From assembly GCF_004297265.1 (NCBI RefSeq), contig NZ_SCUT01000040.1, forward strand, positions 146,844 through 210,843: DNA of 64,000 nt, in the 5' to 3' direction. This DNA comes from Reyranella sp. Lineage in GTDB: Bacteria > Pseudomonadota > Alphaproteobacteria > Reyranellales > Reyranellaceae. Below are positions 7,964 through 16,100 of the stretch, in pieces (position 1 is the stretch's first letter; every line of letters begins with the position of its first letter). Position numbers and translations under genes: made by a program. The notes beneath the pieces were generated by a model that worked only from the letters and a program-made list of their open reading frames with translations, had not been told where the DNA came from and made no database searches.

Positions 7964-9471
7964 GGACGTTGCCCCGCGTAAGGATCGTTGACGCCGTCGA
8001 GCGGCCAGATCGGCCGACGCAGCTTGGTGAACTTCAGCCGCGAGATGTCCGGTGAGCAGATGCCGCCGGAATCGACCAGCACGATCTCGCGGGCGATCGG
8101 CGCATAGGCGGCGCGGAAGTGCTGGACGCTCTTCACCACGACGACGCTCTTGCGCCGCGGGTCGATGCCCTGGCTCAGGAAGACCTGCAGATCGATGGTC
8201 TGGATGCGGTTGGAGATGGTGACCACGTCGATGCCGCCGATGCGCAGCACCGCGGTCGGCCCCATCGAGGTCTCGACCCCCGCATTCATCGGACCGTCGT
8301 TCTTGAACGAACCGTCGGACAGCATCTTCACGATCGCCCGAGCCTTCACCGGCGCGCCCATCGAGGGATCGGTATGGCCGCCCAGCTCGACGTCGATCTC
8401 CGCGCCCACGCCGGCCTTGATGGCCTGCTGCACCGTGCCGGGATCGTAGATCGTGCCGAAGGCTACGTTCTGCACATCCGCGTCGATCAGCGCCTGCAGT
8501 ACCGGCGTCGTGTCGTTGTAGCCGCCGCCGCCCGGATTGTCGGTGCCGTCGGCCACGACCAGCGGGCCGTCCTTGCCGACGCCCGCCTTGGCCGCGGCGA
8601 TGGCGTCGGACACCGGCCGGAAGTCCGAGGAGTTCTCGTCGCGGCGCTTCCAGATCTCATCGAGGATCGCAGCCGCCACTTCCTTGGCGCGCTTCTCGGC
8701 AGCCGGCTCGTGGCTCACGGCGATCGACGGACCGGTGTAGGGGATGTCTGCCCAGGTGAAGCCCGCCTGGATACTGACCACGTTGATGCCCGGCTCCTTC
8801 TCGAAGGCGTCGGCCTTGGCCAGCAGGTCGCGCATCAGGCCGGGCTGCGTGGTCTTGCCGGAATCCGCGCCCTGCAGCATCGCCGGTTGGACCAGCAGGC
8901 ACTTCGGCTTCTTCCGGCCCTCCAGCGTCTCCTGGACCAGCGCCGCAGCCTGCACCGCGCGGTCGTAGCCATCGATGTGCGGATAGGTGCGATAGCTCAC
9001 CAGCGCGTTGGCATGCTTGGCCATCTTCACCGTGGCATTGGCATGCAGGTCGAGCGTGGCGACGACCGGGATGTCCGGCCCGACGATGGCGCGCAACGCC
9101 TCGAGCAGCGCGCCTTCGGCATCGTCTTCTGTTTCCGTCACGGCGGCGCCATGCAGCGAAAGGCAGATCGCGTCGAGCTTGCCGCCCTTCTTCGCCGCAT
9201 TGAGGATCAGGTCGCGGATATGCTCCCACGTCTCCCTGGTGAGCTTGCCCGAGGGCGTCGCATTGGCCGCCGCCGCCCAGACCGGCTCCCAACCGTACTT
9301 CTTCATCGAGTCGATGTAGCCGCCGACCTCGTTCCTGGTGCCGCTGAAGCGCGGCACCATCTCCTCGCCCTCGATCAGCCAGCGCTTACGGTAGTCCTCC
9401 AGCGTCGTCTTGAGTTTGCTGAAGGTATTGGTCTCATGCATGAACTGCGCGATCAGGACGCGGTACGCCAT
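7960..9471 (-). CDS. M81 family metallopeptidase (MlrC-like)
   Basis: A 503-residue protein of the M81/MlrC family, zinc enzymes first known for finishing breakdown of the cyclic peptide microcystin. Its N-terminus carries the hallmark AQFMHETNTFS (about 8-18). The family blocks SLHGAAV, ATLDLHAN and YRTYPHIDGYDR follow in order, then a GTDNPGGGGYNDTT loop near 310 and the C-terminal DUF1485-type half. Length is normal. The ATG at 9471 has AGGAG seven bases ahead; the longer frame reaching 9510 has no such site. Most M81 proteins in bacteria that do not degrade microcystin probably hydrolyse other small peptides or amides. Coupled to the TauD-like gene. Confidence 0.88.
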   Translation of the reverse strand: MAYRVLIAQFMHETNTFSKLKTTLEDYRKRWLIEGEEMVPRFSGTRNEVGGYIDSMKKYGWEPVWAAAANATPSGKLTRETWEHIRDLILNAAKKGGKLDAICLSLHGAAVTETEDDAEGALLEALRAIVGPDIPVVATLDLHANATVKMAKHANALVSYRTYPHIDGYDRAVQAAALVQETLEGRKKPKCLLVQPAMLQGADSGKTTQPGLMRDLLAKADAFEKEPGINVVSIQAGFTWADIPYTGPSIAVSHEPAAEKRAKEVAAAILDEIWKRRDENSSDFRPVSDAIAAAKAGVGKDGPLVVADGTDNPGGGGYNDTTPVLQALIDADVQNVAFGTIYDPGTVQQAIKAGVGAEIDVELGGHTDPSMGAPVKARAIVKMLSDGSFKNDGPMNAGVETSMGPTAVLRIGGIDVVTISNRIQTIDLQVFLSQGIDPRRKSVVVVKSVQHFRAAYAPIAREIVLVDSGGICSPDISRLKFTKLRRPIWPLDGVNDPYAGQRP

Positions 9472-9497
9472 TTCTCTACTCCTAGTCTTCCATCCCT

Positions 9498-9618
9498 CCT
9501 CCCCATTCAAATGGGGAGGTGCCCCTTCATCGGGGCGGAGGGGTCATGCTCTTTCGTGCGCTTCCTGACCCCTCCGTCGGCATGAGACGCCGACTCCTCC
9601 CCCGATGACGGGGGAGGA
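9498..9618. repeat. Intergenic multi-hairpin repeat element
   Basis: Four perfect inverted repeats lie in 121 bases: 9-bp arms at 9498-9506/9511-9519 (loop TCAA), 5-bp arms at 9521-9525/9532-9536, 10-bp arms at 9537-9546/9566-9575, and 10-bp arms at 9595-9604/9609-9618 (loop ATGA). The composition (CCTCCCC...GGGGAGG) resembles intergenic palindromic repeats common in alphaproteobacterial genomes. It lies between the CMD-fold gene and the MlrC-like gene, both on the minus strand, and may also act as a terminator or mRNA stabiliser. Confidence 0.75.
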
Positions 9619-9627
9619 TTTTGTCAA

Positions 9628-10176
9628 CTACAGCTTCGCCGTCTTGAGCCACTCCGCCTGGCCTTCTTCGCCCTCGACACCCGTGGTTTCGAGAAAGCGA
9701 CAGACCATCATGTAATAGCCGATGGTCAGGGTGAGCTCGACCAGTGCTCCCGGCGTCAGGAAGGCCTGCACAGCCTTCAGCGTCTTGTCCGAGGCACGGA
9801 CGTTGCGCACCACGTCGTCGGTGAAGCGCAGCACGGCCTTTTCATTGTCGTCGAAGGCCGGGGCTTCGATGGTGGCGTCACGCAGGGCGGCGATCTTCTC
9901 CTCGCTCACGCCGACCTCGCGGCCGATGCGCTCGTGCTGGAACACCTCGTAGGCGGTGCGGCTCAGGCGGCCGACGCGGATGATGGCCAGCTCGCGCAGC
10001 ACCGGATTCAATTCGCAGCGATAGAGCAACCCGTTGCCCATGCGCAGGAAGCCTTTTGCGCCCTGCTCGGAGTTGGCCAGCATCCGGTAGATGTTGAGCA
10101 TGGGATTGAGCTTGCCGAGCAGCTCGGCATGCTTGCCCGTGGCGTTTTCGACTTCGTAGTACGGAATGCGCGGCAT
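9628..10176 (-). CDS. Carboxymuconolactone decarboxylase-fold protein
   Basis: A 182-residue all-helical protein of the CMD/AhpD-like superfamily. The core RELAIIRVGRLSRTAYEVFQH (about 70-90) aligns with the region that in AhpD carries the CxxC-type redox pair, but here no cysteine is present at those sites (RTAYE), although the trailing His is kept. A peroxidase role like AhpD is therefore unlikely; a decarboxylase or other activity is possible. The start at 10176 follows a GAGGAGAGGA stretch, while the frame opens at 10200. It lies 71 bases downstream of the chrR-like gene and may be read through from it. Confidence 0.75.
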   Translation of the reverse strand: MPRIPYYEVENATGKHAELLGKLNPMLNIYRMLANSEQGAKGFLRMGNGLLYRCELNPVLRELAIIRVGRLSRTAYEVFQHERIGREVGVSEEKIAALRDATIEAPAFDDNEKAVLRFTDDVVRNVRASDKTLKAVQAFLTPGALVELTLTIGYYMMVCRFLETTGVEGEEGQAEWLKTAKL

Positions 10177-10247
10177 TGGGGTCCTCTCCTCAGGCCGCAA
10201 ACCTGAAGGGAAGCCCTTGCGCGGTCAACGTGCTCCGTTGGGCCGCT

Positions 10248-10913
10248 TCAGATCCAGCCGCGGCTGACCAGCGGATTGAGCCAGCGGCCCCAGGGACCGG
10301 TCAGCACGATGGGATTCTCGACGACGATGAGAGCGATACACGGCTCGCCCGGATCGGCGATCGGCTCGTGACGCTGTGCGCCCGGCCCGACCGCGAAATC
10401 GCCGACGCCGTAATTGCCGGTCTCGTCCGTGTATCCGCCCTGGAGGACGACCGTGTACTCATAACCGGCATGCTTGTGCTCCGGCAGGCCGCGCCCGGCC
10501 TCCAGCCGCAGCAGCGAAACGCGGTGGAAGTCCCCGGGCAGGTCGAGCCGGATCTCGTCGAACTTTCCCATCACCCGGCGCCAGTCCATGCCGGGCCGCA
10601 GGTGCGGCACCAGGGGCGCCGGCGCCCAGCCGAAGGTGGAATGACGGCGGTCCGCAGCGGCCGGTGGTGACTCCACGGGCACCTCGTCGAGGCGCGCCAG
10701 CACCTGGTCCAGTGCCGTAGCATCCTTTTCGCCGAAATCCGGCACCGGTTCGCGCTCGAGCAGCGCCCCGCCCACGGCGTTCAGCCGGTCGACCGTGCGC
10801 TGCGACGATGGATCCAACGCAACGTGCAGGGCCACGGCGAGGGCCGGCCCGCCCGGCAGGGTCCCCGCGGCATAATCCAGCAGAAGTTCATCGGGCGCCG
10901 GATGGCGGCTCAT
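10248..10913 (-). CDS. chrR: ChrR-like cupin anti-sigma factor without the zinc cysteines
   Basis: A 221-residue protein with the two-domain ChrR layout. The anti-sigma half (1-75) keeps DELLLDYAAGTLP and DRLNAVGGALLE and has His4 and His30, but the usual CxxC that completes the structural zinc site is Asp34-Pro-Ser-Ser37. The C-terminal cupin (about 100-205) keeps all four expected metal ligands, His146, His148, Glu152 and His182. In Rhodobacter ChrR the zinc site is needed to hold sigma-E and the cupin is needed to release it on singlet-oxygen stress. The reading frame overlaps rpoE by four bases, so the pairing with that sigma factor is secure even though the binding chemistry must differ. 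Confidence 0.85.
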   Translation of the reverse strand: MSRHPAPDELLLDYAAGTLPGGPALAVALHVALDPSSQRTVDRLNAVGGALLEREPVPDFGEKDATALDQVLARLDEVPVESPPAAADRRHSTFGWAPAPLVPHLRPGMDWRRVMGKFDEIRLDLPGDFHRVSLLRLEAGRGLPEHKHAGYEYTVVLQGGYTDETGNYGVGDFAVGPGAQRHEPIADPGEPCIALIVVENPIVLTGPWGRWLNPLVSRGWI

Positions 10914-11467
10914 GACTCGTCTCTCTCCAGGGCTTCCCGCAGGCGTCCCAATGCCAGACGGATGCGCGATTTCACCGTTCCCAGGGGCAGCTTCAGCTCC
11001 TCGGCGATGGCCGTGTGGGTCTTGTCCTCGAAGAATGCCTTCTCGATCACGACCAGCTGATCGGCCGACAGTCCCCCGAGCAACGCCTTCACCCGCGTAT
11101 ACGTCTGCCCTGCGAGAACGGATTTGTCGGCGTCGCCGTCTTCCGGTGCAAAAACCGTCAGCCAGTCATCCGTGTCGATCGCCGGTCGGTTGTTGCGCCG
11201 CAGATGGTCGATCCGCTTGTTGCGGGCGATGGTGAAGACCCAGGTGGCCGCCGAGGCCTTCGTCCGGTCGAAGCTGGCAGCCTTGCGCCAGACCATGATC
11301 AAGGCTTCCTGCGCGACCTCCTGCGCCGCTTCGGGATCGGCGCCGCCCCGAACGATGAACGCCTTCACGCGGGGCGCGAAATGCTGGAACAGGCGTGCAA
11401 AAGCGGCGCGATCCTGGCGGGTCGCGATGGCTTCGATCAGGTCCGCGGCCTCATCGGCTGACAGCAT
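10910..11467 (-). CDS. rpoE: ECF RNA polymerase sigma factor (RpoE/ChrR group)
   Basis: A 185-residue extracytoplasmic-function sigma factor. Region 2 (about 20-90) includes the helix AQEVAQEALIMVWRKAASFD and the -10-melting ARNKRIDHLRR segment. Region 4 (about 125-180) carries the helix-turn-helix TAIAEELKLPLGTVKSRIRLAL. The stop overlaps the start of the ChrR-like anti-sigma by four bases, the standard arrangement for the ECF11-type photooxidative-stress sigma. It begins only 10 bases after the M20 peptidase gene, so it is probably co-transcribed with that gene unless a promoter lies inside it. Confidence 0.92.
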   Translation of the reverse strand: MLSADEAADLIEAIATRQDRAAFARLFQHFAPRVKAFIVRGGADPEAAQEVAQEALIMVWRKAASFDRTKASAATWVFTIARNKRIDHLRRNNRPAIDTDDWLTVFAPEDGDADKSVLAGQTYTRVKALLGGLSADQLVVIEKAFFEDKTHTAIAEELKLPLGTVKSRIRLALGRLREALERDES

Positions 11468-11477
11468 CGCCGCGAGC

Positions 11478-12872
11478 TTAGCCCGGCCGGCCCTGCGCGC
11501 CCAAATCCCAGAACAGGCCCGTCATCAAGCGCAATCCGTCCCGGGCGACCGGCGCCAGCAGATGCTCGTCCGGCGCGTGCTGCGAGCAGGCGGCGTAGGA
11601 ATGCGGCACCCAGACGGTCGGCAGGCCGAGAATGTCGGTGAACACCTCGTTCGGCAGCGAACCGCCGAGATTGGGCAGCATGTTGGGCTTCTGGCCGGCC
11701 GTCTTCTCGATCGAACTGGAGGCAAATTTCGCCCAGGGATTTTCGGGATCGAGGCGCGTGGCGTTCATGATCACGTCGCGGGCCTGCTCGATCTCGATCA
11801 TGCCGAACCCGTGCTTCTCCAGATGCCGGCGCAGCGCCGGGATGATGTCGTGCGGATCGGTGCCGACGACGAAGCGCAGCTGGCAGTAGGCGACGGCGCT
11901 GGGCGGGATCGCATTCACCGGCCGATCGGGGTTGCCGGTCTTGAAGGCCAGGACCTCGAAGCTGTTCCAGCCGAACACGCGCTCGACGGGCGTGAGCGAT
12001 TTCTCGCCCCAATCCTCGTTGATCTCGGGAGCGCCCTCGCCCGCATCGACATGGGCATCGGCAAGCGCCGCCCGGATCGAATTGGTCAGCGTCTTGGGCC
12101 GCCACTCCGGCACTTTGATCTGGCCGCGCTCGTCGGTGATGGTCGCCAGCGCATGGGCCATGATGATGCCGGGATTGGCCAGCAGGCCACCCCAGTTGCC
12201 CGAATGGTGCCCGCCCTCGCGCAGGGTGAGCGAGAGGTTGAAGTTCAGCGTGCCGCGCGTGCCGCCGAAGATGGTAGGCCGGCGATGGTCGAGCCGCGGC
12301 CCGTCGGAGCCGATCAGCGCGTCGGCCTTGAGGGCCTCCTTGTTGGCCTTGCAAAAGTCCGCCAGGCCGGGCGAGCCCGTCTCCTCGCCGGTCTCGATCA
12401 GGATCGTCGAATTGAAGCCCAGCGAGCCGCGCTCCTGCATGACCGAGGCCAGAGCGGCAATGTTGATGGTGTGCTGCCCCTTGTTGTCGGCTGTGCCGCG
12501 GCCATACATCTTGTCGCCCTCGATCACGATCTTCCACGGCGACAGGCCCGAGCGCCACTGCTCCTCCTGGCCGCGGATCACGTCGCCATGGCCATAGGTC
12601 AGCACGGTCGGCTTGGACGGGTCCTCGACCCGGCGCGCGATCAGGAACGGGCCGTACTCGCTCCGCGGGTTGGGCAGCACGGTGCAGTCGTAGCCCAGCT
12701 TTTTCAGCGACTCGGTCATCTCGCCGGAGACGTATTGCTGCAGGGCGGGCATGGAGCCCTGTTCCTGGCTGGTCGTGGGAATGGCGACCCGCCGCTGCAG
12801 CTCCTCGAGGAAGCCGCCGTCGTCGAAATATTTCTCTGCGCGGGCGATCGCGCCATCCCGTGTCCCGGTCAT
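11478..12872 (-). CDS. M20 family metallopeptidase (dipeptidase/carboxypeptidase type)
   Basis: A 464-residue cytosolic di-zinc hydrolase. The M20 metal and catalytic sites appear in order: TYGHGDV (His ligand and Asp), GRGTADNKGQ (bridging Asp), ETGEETGS (catalytic Glu and ligand Glu), SDGPRLD (ligand Asp) and, near the C-terminus, QHAPDEHL (ligand His). The dimerisation domain sits between about 200 and 330. No signal peptide is seen. Likely substrates are dipeptides, N-acyl or N-carbamoyl amino acids. It heads a minus-strand run leading into rpoE-chrR and is divergent from the Fe-ADH gene with 54 bases between starts. Confidence 0.88.
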   Translation of the reverse strand: MTGTRDGAIARAEKYFDDGGFLEELQRRVAIPTTSQEQGSMPALQQYVSGEMTESLKKLGYDCTVLPNPRSEYGPFLIARRVEDPSKPTVLTYGHGDVIRGQEEQWRSGLSPWKIVIEGDKMYGRGTADNKGQHTINIAALASVMQERGSLGFNSTILIETGEETGSPGLADFCKANKEALKADALIGSDGPRLDHRRPTIFGGTRGTLNFNLSLTLREGGHHSGNWGGLLANPGIIMAHALATITDERGQIKVPEWRPKTLTNSIRAALADAHVDAGEGAPEINEDWGEKSLTPVERVFGWNSFEVLAFKTGNPDRPVNAIPPSAVAYCQLRFVVGTDPHDIIPALRRHLEKHGFGMIEIEQARDVIMNATRLDPENPWAKFASSSIEKTAGQKPNMLPNLGGSLPNEVFTDILGLPTVWVPHSYAACSQHAPDEHLLAPVARDGLRLMTGLFWDLGAQGRPG

Positions 12873-12926
12873 GCTTTTCCTTGCCTGGTTTCGTCGTCAC
12901 GATAGCAAAATAACCGGAGGAAGAGC

Positions 12927-14072
12927 ATGACCGCGTCGGGCCGCGTCGTTTTCAGCAGGATGGAAGAAGTCATCTTCGGACGGCCCGCCGCCGAGGCCTT
13001 GTCGGAACTGGTCGAGCGCCAGGGCGCGAACCGCGTATTCCTGATGGTGAGCGGCACGCTCAACCGCGAGACCGACGAGATCGAGAAGCTGCGCCGGGCG
13101 CTGGGCAACAAGTGCGTCGGTACATTCGACCGGATGCCAGCCCATTCGCCGCGCGCCGCCGTGGTCGCCGCCGCCGAGCAGGCGCGCGCCGCCGGCGCCG
13201 ACCTGATCGTCACCCTGGGCGGCGGCTCCATCACCGATGCCGCCAAGGCCGTCCAGCTCTGCCTCGCCAACGACGTGCGCACGCCCGAGGACATGGACCG
13301 GATCCGCGGCGGCTCGGACGTGAAGCCGCCCACCGTGCGCCAGATCTCGATCCCGACCACGCTCTCGGCCGGCGAATTCTCCGCCATCGCCGGCGTCACC
13401 AACGAGGCCACCAAGGTGAAGGAGATGTTCCGCCATCCCCTCACCATCCCACAGGCCGTGATCCTCGATCCGGAGGTCACGCGTCACACACCGATGTGGC
13501 TGCTGCTCTCGACCGGCATCCGCGCGATCGATCACTGCGTCGAGGGCGTCTGCTCCAACGAATCGACGGAGTTCAGCAACGCCTCCTCCCTGCACGGCCT
13601 GTCGCTGCTGGCGCGCGGCCTTCCCCGGGTGAAGGCCGATCCCTCCGACATGGCGGCACGGCTCGACTGCCAGACCGGCTCGTGGCTCTCGATGGCCGGC
13701 ATCGCAGCCGGCGTGCCGATGGGCGCCAGCCACGGCATCGGCTACGTGCTGGGCGCCGTGTTCGACGTCCCGCACGGCCACACCTCCTGCATCATGCTTC
13801 CCTCGGTCATGCGCTGGAACAAGCCGGCCAACGCCGACCGCCAGGCTCTGATCTCGGCGGCGATGGGCTATCCCGGCGAGGACGCCGGCGACGTGCTCGA
13901 CCGCTTCATCCGCGACCTCGACATGCCGCGCCGCCTTGCCGATGTGAAGATCGGCCGCGAGCATTTCGACCGCATCGCCGAGCAGGCGATGGGCACCCCC
14001 TGGATCCCCCGTAATCCGCGCCCGATCCCGACGCCCGCCGAAGTGAGGGAGATATTGGAACTGGCCGCCTGA
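12927..14072 (+). CDS. Iron-containing alcohol dehydrogenase / maleylacetate reductase-like
   Basis: A 381-residue type III (iron-dependent) dehydrogenase. The N-terminal nucleotide domain has GGGSITDAAKAV (about 94-105). The metal-binding C-terminal domain shows AIDHCVEG (Asp and His ligands near 195), MGASHGIGYVLG and FDVPHGHTS (two further His near 265-285). The pattern is closer to maleylacetate reductases and related dehydrogenases than to classical ethanol dehydrogenases, so a ring-cleavage or hydroxy-acid substrate is possible. A strong GGAGGAA precedes the ATG, and a terminator follows 40 bases after the stop. Confidence 0.82.
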   Translation: MTASGRVVFSRMEEVIFGRPAAEALSELVERQGANRVFLMVSGTLNRETDEIEKLRRALGNKCVGTFDRMPAHSPRAAVVAAAEQARAAGADLIVTLGGGSITDAAKAVQLCLANDVRTPEDMDRIRGGSDVKPPTVRQISIPTTLSAGEFSAIAGVTNEATKVKEMFRHPLTIPQAVILDPEVTRHTPMWLLLSTGIRAIDHCVEGVCSNESTEFSNASSLHGLSLLARGLPRVKADPSDMAARLDCQTGSWLSMAGIAAGVPMGASHGIGYVLGAVFDVPHGHTSCIMLPSVMRWNKPANADRQALISAAMGYPGEDAGDVLDRFIRDLDMPRRLADVKIGREHFDRIAEQAMGTPWIPRNPRPIPTPAEVREILELAA

Positions 14073-14112
14073 GCCGCTTTCGCGGTATCCAGGCACCGCA
14101 AACCCGGGAATC

Positions 14113-14135
14113 GCTCCCCCGAGGGGGCATTTTTC
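14113..14135 (+). terminator. Rho-independent terminator after the Fe-ADH gene
   Basis: A short C4/G4 stem with a CGAG loop, within GCTCCCCCGAGGGGGC, is followed by ATTTTTC. It lies between convergent genes and matches the direction of the Fe-ADH transcript. Confidence 0.6.
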
Positions 14136-14136
14136 G

Positions 14137-14172
14137 TTTCGTTAGTTTCGTCTATTTCGTTTATTCCGTTTG
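14137..14172. repeat. 9-bp tandem repeat, four units
   Basis: The consecutive units TTTCGTTAG, TTTCGTCTA, TTTCGTTTA and TTCCGTTTG form a small AT-richer minisatellite between the terminator and the end of the alpha/beta hydrolase gene. The units are imperfect and there are no spacers, so it is not a CRISPR array. Confidence 0.7.
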
Positions 14173-14194
14173 TGCCCCTGACAATGCCGCCTGG

Positions 14195-15043
14195 TCAGTC
14201 CCATTTGCGGTCGAGGAAGCGCTTCACGTCGTCGGTGAACTGCTGCGGCGCCTGGAGCATCGAGAAGTGGCTGACTTCGGGCTGGAGCAGCAGCCCCGCG
14301 TTGGGGATCGCCCCGGCCATGAACTCGGTGTTCTCGCGCTTGATCGCCTCGTCGTGATCGGCGTCGACGATCCAGGTATGGACCTTGATGCCGGCAAGGT
14401 CCTGCGCCGTCCAGTTGGGCTGCGTCGCCCACATCCGGCTGATCTCTTCGACGAAGCTCTTGTACTGGTTGGGTGTGGCCGAGAGCGCCTCGTACTCCTT
14501 CTCGCCCCGCGCAATGAACGCCATGAACACGGGGCTCTTGTCGACGTCCTTGACGCCGCTCGGATCTGAATTGGCAGCGAAGGCGAAGAGCCGCGACACC
14601 CGCTGCGGATGGGTCATGGCCATGCTGAGCCCGATGATGGCGCCGTCGCTCCAGCCCACCACCGCGGCCTGAGGCACGCCGAGATGGTCCATCAGGCCGA
14701 TCACGTCCGAGGCCATCAGCGCGTAGCCGTAGGGCCGGGCGTCGCGCGTGCTGCGTCCATGACCGCGGCTGTCCATGACGATCACCCGGTGGGTTTTCGC
14801 CAGTTCGGGAACCTGGTGACCCCAGTAATTCGAGTTGGCGAGCCCGCCGTGCAACAGGATCACCGGCGGCCCGCTTCCGTAGGTCGCGTACCAGATCGAG
14901 ATGCCGTTGACCGGCGCATGGCCGCTGCTCACGGCCGGCGGCAACGAAGGCGTGGGCGGCAGGGTCATCCAGCGGGGCACCGGCTGGGCCGAGACGGACG
15001 AGGCGACGAAGGCAAGGAGGAGGCTGAGCAGAAAGGCGCGCAT
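14195..15043 (-). CDS. Secreted alpha/beta hydrolase
   Basis: A 282-residue alpha/beta-hydrolase with a clear Sec signal peptide (hydrophobic core from residue 4, cleavage after SVSA at about 19), so it acts in the periplasm or outside. The oxyanion HGG lies near 65-67, the nucleophile elbow GWSDGA puts the catalytic Ser near 132, an Asp lies near 227-231 (DADHDE), and the catalytic His is in VSHFSM near 259. It is probably an esterase or lactonase of unknown specificity. It is last in a minus-strand run with the ureohydrolase (56-base gap). Much longer frames reading through the start are not supported by a ribosome-binding site. Confidence 0.85.
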   Translation of the reverse strand: MRAFLLSLLLAFVASSVSAQPVPRWMTLPPTPSLPPAVSSGHAPVNGISIWYATYGSGPPVILLHGGLANSNYWGHQVPELAKTHRVIVMDSRGHGRSTRDARPYGYALMASDVIGLMDHLGVPQAAVVGWSDGAIIGLSMAMTHPQRVSRLFAFAANSDPSGVKDVDKSPVFMAFIARGEKEYEALSATPNQYKSFVEEISRMWATQPNWTAQDLAGIKVHTWIVDADHDEAIKRENTEFMAGAIPNAGLLLQPEVSHFSMLQAPQQFTDDVKRFLDRKWD

Positions 15044-15099
15044 GCCCTCAGGATAGCGCCACCACCCCAGCGGGCGCCATCGCCAGACAGCGGGAACCG

Positions 15100-16074
15100 T
15101 CAGAGCCGCCCCTTCCGCTTCGCCACCGATTCGGAGAGCAGGCAGAGGATTTCCCACATCATCGTGACGCCGACGAGGGCGGTATTGCCGCTCATGTCGA
15201 AGGGCGGCGAGACCTCGACGACGTCGCCGCCGACCAGATCGAGGCCACGCAGGCCGCGCAGCATGCGCTGCGCCTCGTGCGGCGTGTAGCCGCCGATCTC
15301 GGGGGTGCCGGTGCCGGGCGCGTAAGCCGGATCGAGGCCGTCGACGTCGAAGCTGACATAGGCCGGGCCGGTGCCGACGACGCGGCGTGCCTCCGCGATC
15401 ACCTTCTCGACGCCCAGGTCGAAATACTCCTCGATGGTGATGACCCGCATGCCCTGGTCGACGGCCCACTGGTTGTCGTCGGCCTTGTAGAGCGAGCCGC
15501 GGATGCCGATCTGCACCACGCGCTTCGGATCGAGCAGCCCCTCCTCCACCGCGCGGCGGAACGGCGTGCCGTGCGTGTACTTGAAGCCGCCGAAATAGGT
15601 GTCCCAGGTGTCGCTGTGGGCGTCGAAATGGACCATGCCGAGCGGCGGCAGGCCTTTGCGGATGCCGCGCATGATCGGAAGAGTAATGAGGTGGTCGCCG
15701 CCGGCCGACAGCGGCACCACACCGGCAGCATGGAGCTTGGCGTAATACCGCTCGATGCGATCGAGCGAATCGTCGAGGCTGGCCGGATTGACCGGCGCGT
15801 CGCCCAGGTCGCCGCACTTCGCCAGCTCGTAGGGCGCGACGCGCGTGACGTGGTGGATGCGCCGCATCATCGTCGAGAGGTCGCGCATCTGGCGCGGGCC
15901 GTGGCGCGCGCCGGGACGGTTGGTCGTGCCGCCATCCCACGGCACGCCGACCATGCCGATCTCGACCTCCGCGGGATCACGGAACAGCGGCAGGCGCATG
16001 AAGGTGGCGACGTCGCCGAAACGCGGCACCACGGTGCCGGCGACCGGCTGGGGGAATTCCTGGCTCTTGGTCAT
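15100..16074 (-). CDS. Ureohydrolase family protein (agmatinase/guanidino-acid hydrolase type)
   Basis: A 324-residue di-manganese ureohydrolase that would release urea from a guanidino substrate. The metal-binding blocks are intact: SAGGDHLITLP (about 123-133), FDAHSDTWD (about 149-157) and SFDVDGLDP (about 242-250). The fold is closest to agmatinase or guanidinobutyrase rather than arginase, but the family is functionally mixed and substrate cannot be assigned. Position between an aminotransferase gene and a hydrolase, in one run with an FAD amine oxidase, suggests a pathway that strips urea from a guanidino compound and then processes the freed amine. Confidence 0.88.
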   Translation of the reverse strand: MTKSQEFPQPVAGTVVPRFGDVATFMRLPLFRDPAEVEIGMVGVPWDGGTTNRPGARHGPRQMRDLSTMMRRIHHVTRVAPYELAKCGDLGDAPVNPASLDDSLDRIERYYAKLHAAGVVPLSAGGDHLITLPIMRGIRKGLPPLGMVHFDAHSDTWDTYFGGFKYTHGTPFRRAVEEGLLDPKRVVQIGIRGSLYKADDNQWAVDQGMRVITIEEYFDLGVEKVIAEARRVVGTGPAYVSFDVDGLDPAYAPGTGTPEIGGYTPHEAQRMLRGLRGLDLVGGDVVEVSPPFDMSGNTALVGVTMMWEILCLLSESVAKRKGRL

Positions 16075-16100
16075 TCCCCCAATGTAAGCCGTTACGGCGC

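Noticed and set aside
9628..10176. AhpD-type alkylhydroperoxidase
   Set aside because: The redox cysteines expected in the core helix are missing, so only the CMD fold can be supported.
14137..14172. Possible short CRISPR-like array
   Set aside because: Units are 9 bp, contiguous and imperfect, with no spacers and no cas genes.
14195..15940. 581-codon frame that would extend the alpha/beta hydrolase
   Set aside because: The extension is a shadow of the ureohydrolase gene; the hydrolase has a clean signal peptide starting at 15043.
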